Shown here in pieces: positions 7,275 through 10,452 of a stretch of 10,452 nt of DNA. Numbering within the stretch: position 1 is the stretch's first letter; each line of letters opens with the position of its first letter. The stretch comes from Anaerolineae bacterium. GTDB lineage: Bacteria > Chloroflexota > Anaerolineae > 4572-78 > NAK82. The notes beneath the pieces were generated by a model, which saw only the letters and a program-made list of their open reading frames with translations, had not been told where the DNA came from and did not search any database. The translations under genes were made by a program, and so were the position numbers. Where the stretch lies: positions 1-10,452 of the forward strand of contig JAUVRU010000035.1 of the NCBI GenBank assembly GCA_030597485.1, written 5' to 3'.

Positions 7275-7687
7275 TGTGGATAAGTCCCCCTTATATGTGG
7301 ATAACCCTTCGCTTCTGTTGATAACTTGCCTCATCCCCGATTCTTCCCTTCTGCCGTTTCGCCACGTAACCGTCCCGCTCCTCCTCCATTTAGTGGCTCT
7401 CACCCACCACTCCCCTAGATATCCGGCTCTTGCATCTCCTCCTCTATCAGCCCTACCCGGTCGCATCCCGGAGCCACCGATGGGCTTCACTCATCCATCC
7501 TGTTGTTTTCCACAGACACAGAGGCCACATACCACAAGTAATAGAGGGCGCCTGGCTGTTCGCTCCCGTGGATACCATCCATGCCAACCACAATCCACAT
7601 ATCCACACCCCTATTACTACGGCTAATGATACATACTATTCCAAATAATGTGGATACTGTACCCGTACAGATAACACCTGTGCATAA
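7275..7687. other. oriC: Putative chromosomal replication origin (oriC) with DnaA-box cluster
   Basis: The gap between dnaA and rplI holds many matches to the DnaA box TTATNCACA. Perfect TGTGGATAA copies (minus-strand orientation) lie at 7275-7283 and 7296-7304, then TGTTGATAA at 7316-7324, giving start-to-start spacings of 21 and 20 nt, about two helical turns. Further sites are TTTTCCACA 7506-7514 (+), CGTGGATAC 7567-7575 (weak, -), CAATCCACA 7591-7599 (weak, +), ATATCCACA 7599-7607 (+), TGTGGATAC 7649-7657 (-) and TGTGCATAA 7679-7687 (-, a perfect TTATNCACA match). An AT-rich segment at 7611-7650 sits between boxes. An open frame crosses the region (7141-7626), but its product is low-complexity and unrecognisable. 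The call rests on box density and position beside dnaA. Confidence 0.8.
7591..7650. other. Candidate DNA-unwinding element with DnaA-trio-like repeats
   Basis: Two DnaA-box-like 9-mers sharing one base (7591-7599, 7599-7607) are followed by CCCC (7608-7611) and then by triplets CTA, TTA, CTA, CGG, CTA (7611-7625; the first C is shared with the C run). Read 3' to 5' on the opposite strand these are GAT, AAT, GAT, GCC, GAT. This is the order described for the basal unwinding system of Bacillus subtilis: boxes, GC-rich tract, then 3'-GAT-type trios that DnaA binds as single strand. The following bases to 7650 are AT-rich. One triplet (CGG) breaks the series. Confidence 0.6.
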
Positions 7688-7702
7688 GAAACGGTTAGCA
7701 TG

Positions 7703-7733
7703 AAAAAAGGGCGATGCCCTATAGGGGTCGCCC
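7703..7733 (-). terminator. Rho-independent terminator of rplI
   Basis: On the minus strand a GGGCGA stem arm (7733-7728) pairs with TCGCCC (7714-7709). The intervening bases contain a self-complementary CCCTATAGGG, so the hairpin can extend, and six U residues follow immediately (A tract 7703-7708 on the plus strand). It lies 42 nt past the rplI stop and would stop rplI transcription just before oriC. Confidence 0.88.
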
Positions 7734-7775
7734 TCGAAACGGTTTCAACGATACTGCAATGAGGCCTCTATTGAT

Positions 7776-8315
7776 CTACGTTTCTTGTTGGGCCTTGGGG
7801 ATGATAGGTTCTTCTTCCTCTGGGTTAATCTCCTGGTACTCTTCCTCCGGCAATCGCTCCGGTTCCAGTTCGCCTTCCGGTTCTACGATGGCTGTGAACC
7901 TGGCTGTAACGTCTGTCATCAGCCGTATCTCAATGGTTTGTTCCCCCAATTGGCGCAACGGCTCAGTGACGATCTTCCTCCGATCAACTTCCTGATCGAT
8001 TTCTTTCTCGAGTGCCTCGGCTAGATCACCGGTAGTGATGGAACCGTAGAGCTTACCCGTTTCACCAGCTCGGGCGCGGAAGGTGATCGTGATCCCGTCA
8101 ATCTGTCGGGCCAGATCCGTCGCTGCCCCCATCTCACGATCCCGCTTGCGCTCGCCAGCCCTACGAATCTGCTCGGTCTCTTTCAATGACCCGGCGGTTG
8201 CTACTTTGGCCAGTTTCCTGGGAAGAAGGAAGTTACGCCCATAGCCGTCAGCCACATTCAACACGTCACCGGCTTGCCCTAGGTTGTCAATGTCCTCGAG
8301 TAACAGAATCTTCAT
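7776..8315 (-). CDS. rplI: 50S ribosomal protein L9
   Basis: L9 binds 23S rRNA near the base of the L1 stalk and helps maintain reading-frame fidelity. The 179-residue product begins MKILLLEDIDNLG and contains the family signature GQAGDVLNVADGYGRNFLL (13-31). It then has the long charged connecting helix (about 42-75) and the C-terminal domain (about 76-144). L9 is usually about 150 residues. Here a tail of about 35 residues (145-179) contains 14 Glu and several Pro, and is probably disordered. The start is ATG at 8315, because the 69 residues encoded upstream in the same frame are unlike L9. A GAGG (8329-8326) lies 10 nt before it. The usual partners rpsF, ssb and rpsR are not adjacent; the gene appears monocistronic, convergent with dnaA across oriC. 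Confidence 0.96.
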   Translation of the reverse strand: MKILLLEDIDNLGQAGDVLNVADGYGRNFLLPRKLAKVATAGSLKETEQIRRAGERKRDREMGAATDLARQIDGITITFRARAGETGKLYGSITTGDLAEALEKEIDQEVDRRKIVTEPLRQLGEQTIEIRLMTDVTARFTAIVEPEGELEPERLPEEEYQEINPEEEEPIIPKAQQET

Positions 8316-8367
8316 TCTTTGCTTGCCTCGCTTTCTAACTGAGGGCAGTCTGCCCATGGTGGCTGGC

Positions 8368-8396
8368 ATCTTACACCAAAGGGGCCAAACTAGCAA
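8368..8396 (-). promoter_or_regulatory. Possible promoter of rplI
   Basis: On the minus strand TTGCTA (8396-8391) and TAAGAT (8373-8368) are separated by 17 nt, each matching four of six consensus bases. The predicted start near 8361 gives a 45-nt leader. A perfect 13-base palindrome, GGGCAGTCTGCCC (8343-8355), lies at the very start of that leader and could be an operator or small hairpin. Confidence 0.4.
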
Positions 8397-8480
8397 ACGC
8401 AAAACAGGCATTGGCTCTGGATGGTGCCCATTTCCCCTGCACGGCCAGATCGTTAGGTTGAGACGGGAGCATCGCTGGTT

Positions 8481-8509
8481 TTGAGAAGCATCATGCTCCG
8501 TGGTATAAT
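8481..8509 (+). promoter_or_regulatory. Strong sigma70-type promoter of the lipoprotein cluster
   Basis: TTGAGA (8481-8486) and a perfect TATAAT (8504-8509) are separated by 17 nt, and TG at 8501-8502 adds an extended -10. Transcription should begin near 8516, about 160 nt before the first lipoprotein start. This is the best consensus promoter in the window and fires divergently from rplI. Confidence 0.82.
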
Positions 8510-8556
8510 AAGGGACATTCAATTGAGAAGACGAGATTTCATCCTGTCACCGTAAT

Positions 8557-8640
8557 ACGCAGCGAAGCGGAGCGCATGAGTGTGTTCGCCGCTGCGTTCG
8601 TTGTCTGTGCCCCAGGCACAGATATCTGTTGAGGGACAGA
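8557..8640 (+). promoter_or_regulatory. Structured leader of the lipoprotein transcript
   Basis: ACGCAGCG (8557-8564) pairs perfectly with CGCTGCGT (8590-8597). TCTGTGCC (8604-8611) pairs perfectly with GGCACAGA (8615-8622) across a 3-nt loop. A 12-base palindrome, ACAGATATCTGT (8618-8629), overlaps the second hairpin, and TCTGT (8625-8629) can instead pair with ACAGA (8636-8640). No U tract follows, so these are not simple terminators. An 18-residue frame (8576-8632) with a poorly spaced GGAG overlaps the hairpins. Its reality as a leader peptide is uncertain. Confidence 0.45.
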
Positions 8641-8661
8641 CAAGTGGATATTCTGTGCAGC

Positions 8662-8670
8662 AGAGGAAGG
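8662..8670 (+). promoter_or_regulatory. Ribosome binding site of the first lipoprotein
   Basis: AGAGGAAGG ends 8 nt before a GTG codon at 8679 and 14 nt before the next in-frame ATG at 8685. Spacing favours the GTG as start, though both give the same signal peptide. Confidence 0.55.
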
Positions 8671-8678
8671 ACCAGACT

Positions 8679-9443
8679 GTGATTATGAAGCAAAGAAAGG
8701 CTATGCTCCTGTTGGTCGGACTGGCCCTGGTGGGAAGTGGAGTGAGTTGTTCTCTTCGGGAATCGCTGTCGAGGCGACTCGCCCGGTACGGTGATGGGCC
8801 GAGCACTGCCACACTGCCTACCAAGACACCACGGCCGACGTTCACGGCGACGCCGGACTGGACCGCGACCCCAACCGAAACGCCACTCCCAACAGACACG
8901 CCGATTCCGACAGATACACCGATTCCGACGGACACGCCGATTCCGGCAGATACGCCGATTCCACCGCCGACGGACACACCGATTCCGCCACCGACCCAAC
9001 CGCCACCGCCACCGGCGGATACGCCGACACCAGGACCTCCCACCCCCACACCTGTGCCAGACTACCCGTTTATGGTGGCTGAGCAAAACGATCCTACCTT
9101 GACAAAAACCACCAATACGGCGATTATCGTATTCATAGCCATCACCGATCAGAGTGGTACGCCTCTGGGAGGGTACCGGGTGATTGGTGATAGCCCAAAC
9201 ATTGAGTTCAACTCGCACGTTGAGACCGGCGAGTCATGCTTCGACTGGTGCACCCACACCGGTGAGGGAGGATACGCCAAAGTAGCGAACGTGAAGTTTG
9301 AGCCGGGTGCCTTCATAGATGGTACCTGGAACATCTACGTGGTGGATGGTGGGGGCACTCAGGTGTCGCCGGTGGTGCCGCTGAGCTACGGCACTGATCC
9401 CAGCCAATGGCGGTGGGACTTCGTGTTCTTCAAGATGAAGTGA
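8679..9443 (+). CDS. Putative surface lipoprotein with Pro/Thr-rich stalk (paralogue 1)
   Basis: This 254-residue secreted protein is of unknown function. Residues 1-23 form a charged N-terminus and hydrophobic core ending in GSGVSC, a non-ideal but plausible lipobox with Cys24. Residues about 43-127 are a low-complexity Pro/Thr stalk with LPTKTPRPTFTATPDW (46-61) and repeated PTDTPI units from residue 71. Residues 128-254 form a beta-rich domain beginning DYPF, with a Cys pair (ESCFDWC) and ending near WRWDFVFF. Such stalks commonly hold a domain away from the membrane and may be glycosylated. The C-terminal domain is related by eye to that of the next gene. It is probably the first gene of a lipoprotein operon behind the strong promoter at 8481-8509. 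The start could instead be ATG 8685. Confidence 0.8.
   Translation: MIMKQRKAMLLLVGLALVGSGVSCSLRESLSRRLARYGDGPSTATLPTKTPRPTFTATPDWTATPTETPLPTDTPIPTDTPIPTDTPIPADTPIPPPTDTPIPPPTQPPPPPADTPTPGPPTPTPVPDYPFMVAEQNDPTLTKTTNTAIIVFIAITDQSGTPLGGYRVIGDSPNIEFNSHVETGESCFDWCTHTGEGGYAKVANVKFEPGAFIDGTWNIYVVDGGGTQVSPVVPLSYGTDPSQWRWDFVFFKMK
8889..8984 (+). repeat. 18-bp minisatellite encoding PTDTPI repeats
   Basis: Five 18-base units encode PTDTPI or PADTPI. Units begin at 8889, 8907, 8925 and 8943, and the fifth at 8967 follows a 6-base CCACCG insertion. Units differ at synonymous positions and at one Thr/Ala codon. The period is a multiple of three, so copy-number changes would alter stalk length without frameshift. 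Confidence 0.85.
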
Positions 9444-9453
9444 CGCAGGCCCG

Positions 9454-10194
9454 ATGAATAATCGCAAAGCATTGCCGTGGTTGCTGCTGGTTGTGGTGCT
9501 GATGGGTAGCATGAGCTGCTCGGTGGGCACGCTACTGGTGCGGGCTCCCACACCTACCCTGCAGCCGACGAAAACGCCGCGCCCGACGTTCACGTTTACG
9601 CCCAACTGGACGCCAACGCTGCTGCCCACCCCCACACCTACGTTGTCGCCCGTGCCGCCGACCGACACGCCCACACCCGTGGTGCCGCCGACCAACACGC
9701 CGGGAGCGGTGCCCACCGATACGCCGGCGCCGCCGACCAACACGCCGGTGCCGGCAGCACCGCCACCGCCCACAGATACGCCAACGCCGGCCGAGCCGAC
9801 GGCCACGCCGGCGCCGGAATATCCCTTCACAGTTACGTCATACAGTTTCAATACTGGTTCGGCGCTTGAAACTCGCGTCACGGCCTACGTCATTGAGTTA
9901 TTTGACGCCAGCACTGGGCACTTCCAGGATCTGCACGACTACCAGGTGAAACTGATAGACCCGATGGGTGGCGAGCATCTGAGCAACCTGTCGGGAGGCA
10001 GGAATCATACCACTGGCGAGGGCTTGGGGGATGATCGTTGGTTCAACGCAGAAGTGAAGATCTCTTCCTACACACCCGGCAGGTATAGAGCATGGTTGGT
10101 TAAAGATGGCGTACAGCTATCAGCGGAGATTGAGTTTGACTTAGCCACTCAGCCAGCTCAATACGTTCACCTGGATTTCTTCTTGGAACACTGA
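9454..10194 (+). CDS. Putative surface lipoprotein with Pro/Thr-rich stalk (paralogue 2)
   Basis: This 246-residue product starts MNNRKALPWLLLVVVLMGSMSC, a signal peptide whose Cys22 would be lipidated although the lipobox is not canonical. A Pro/Thr-rich stalk spans about 31-121, including LQPTKTPRPTFTFTPNWT, nearly the same motif as in paralogue 1. The C-terminal domain (122-246) begins EYPFTV and ends YVHLDFFLEH. It shares with paralogue 1 the YPF entry, a TTGEG/HTGEG segment and the xxDFxF end. It contains a DYQVKLIDPMGGEH strand pair and an RYRAWLVKDG segment that suggest an Ig-like beta-sandwich; this is inference. It starts 10 nt after the preceding stop with only a weak AGG (9447-9449), so translational coupling is likely. 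No enzymatic motif was seen. Confidence 0.82.
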   Translation: MNNRKALPWLLLVVVLMGSMSCSVGTLLVRAPTPTLQPTKTPRPTFTFTPNWTPTLLPTPTPTLSPVPPTDTPTPVVPPTNTPGAVPTDTPAPPTNTPVPAAPPPPTDTPTPAEPTATPAPEYPFTVTSYSFNTGSALETRVTAYVIELFDASTGHFQDLHDYQVKLIDPMGGEHLSNLSGGRNHTTGEGLGDDRWFNAEVKISSYTPGRYRAWLVKDGVQLSAEIEFDLATQPAQYVHLDFFLEH

Positions 10195-10217
10195 TGACTT
10201 TGGGGCATCAATCGGTT

Positions 10218-10452
10218 ATGACAGCGAAGATGATTAGGATTCTGCTGGTACTGGGATTGGCAGTGCTGGTCCTGGGGTGCAGCTTGACCCACAGGCTGGC
10301 GGCCCGGCGTGACGTGGGACCGGCCGCCGCCGCCGTGTACCTGCCTACCCGCACCCCGTGGCCTACATTCACCGCCTCGCCAGAAGCGACGCCCAACCCG
10401 CTGCCAGCGCCGACGGTCACGCCGCTGCCAACGGACACGCCGGCGCCGGCGC
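10218..10452 (+). CDS. Putative lipoprotein with Pro/Thr-rich stalk (paralogue 3), 3'-truncated by window
   Basis: The frame is open from ATG 10218 to the right edge, giving 78 complete codons. The product begins MTAKMIRILLVLGLAVLVLGC, a near-ideal lipoprotein signal with lipobox LVLGC (Cys21). It enters a stalk with LPTRTPWPTFTASPEATP, matching the motif of the two upstream paralogues, followed by PTDTPAPA. It lies 23 nt after the stop of paralogue 2 in the same orientation, so it likely belongs to the same operon. A second in-frame ATG at 10230 would shorten the N-terminus by four residues. The C-terminal domain is outside the window. Confidence 0.8.
   Translation, partial: MTAKMIRILLVLGLAVLVLGCSLTHRLAARRDVGPAAAAVYLPTRTPWPTFTASPEATPNPLPAPTVTPLPTDTPAPA

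Noticed and set aside
7141..7626. 161-residue plus-strand frame between dnaA and rplI
   Set aside because: Its product is Pro/His/Ser-rich and unrecognisable, it has no clear RBS, and it runs through the DnaA-box cluster; it is an open frame in C-rich non-coding DNA.
8316..8522. Longer rplI start giving a 248-residue protein
   Set aside because: L9 begins at MKILLLEDIDNLG (8315). The upstream 69 residues have no L9 similarity and overlap the divergent promoter.
8889..8984. CRISPR-like array
   Set aside because: The 18-base units are contiguous with no unique spacers, and they are in frame within a coding stalk; it is a minisatellite.
8519..9049. Minus-strand frame encoding a Gly/Val-rich repeat protein, with a similar one at 9234-9881
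   Set aside because: The VGxGVSVG repeats are the reverse-strand shadow of the Pro/Thr stalk codons. The plus-strand frames have signal peptides and a promoter.

Overview
The window reads as a chromosomal replication-origin neighbourhood of a bacterium, most likely a member of the Chloroflexota (Anaerolineae/Caldilineae-like). That placement is an inference. It rests on Thr/Pro-rich lipoproteins carrying a TPRPTFT-type motif, a TGS-domain nucleoside kinase and an unusual PEP/pyruvate-binding protein, and no database search was run.

Left part (1-5059, all + strand): the 3' part of tsaD (tRNA t6A modification) runs off the left edge. Ten bases later comes a TGS-domain nucleoside (uridine-type) kinase, and after a 102-base gap a 778-residue protein with a PPDK/PEP-synthase-type ATP-grasp domain but no visible phosphohistidine or PEP-binding TIM-barrel domains. 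The first ~90 bases of the tsaD frame have lost consensus residues without losing frame or length, which suggests either sequence error at a contig edge or real divergence.

Centre (5060-7700): a 650-base non-coding stretch holds a near-consensus extended -10 sigma70 promoter and a roughly 310-nt hairpin-rich leader in front of dnaA (5712-7100). Downstream of dnaA lies a strong oriC candidate. It has three tightly phased DnaA boxes (7275-7324), further near-consensus boxes to 7687, and a DnaA-trio-like unwinding element (7591-7650) laid out as paired boxes, a C-rich tract, then CTA/TTA triplets.

Right part (7700-10452): rplI (ribosomal protein L9 with an extra acidic tail) is transcribed on the minus strand towards oriC and ends in a clear intrinsic terminator. 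Divergent from it, a very strong extended -10 promoter and a structured 5' leader precede three tandem paralogous lipoproteins; the third is cut by the right edge. Each has a lipoprotein signal, a Pro/Thr-rich stalk and, in the two complete ones, a related beta-rich C-terminal domain of about 125 residues.

Functionally, the window combines housekeeping genes (tRNA modification, nucleotide salvage, replication initiation, ribosome) with an accessory surface-lipoprotein array. The points most worth a second look are the oriC/DnaA-trio architecture, the structured leaders of dnaA and of the lipoprotein operon, the truncated-architecture PEP/pyruvate-binding protein and the lipoprotein array.
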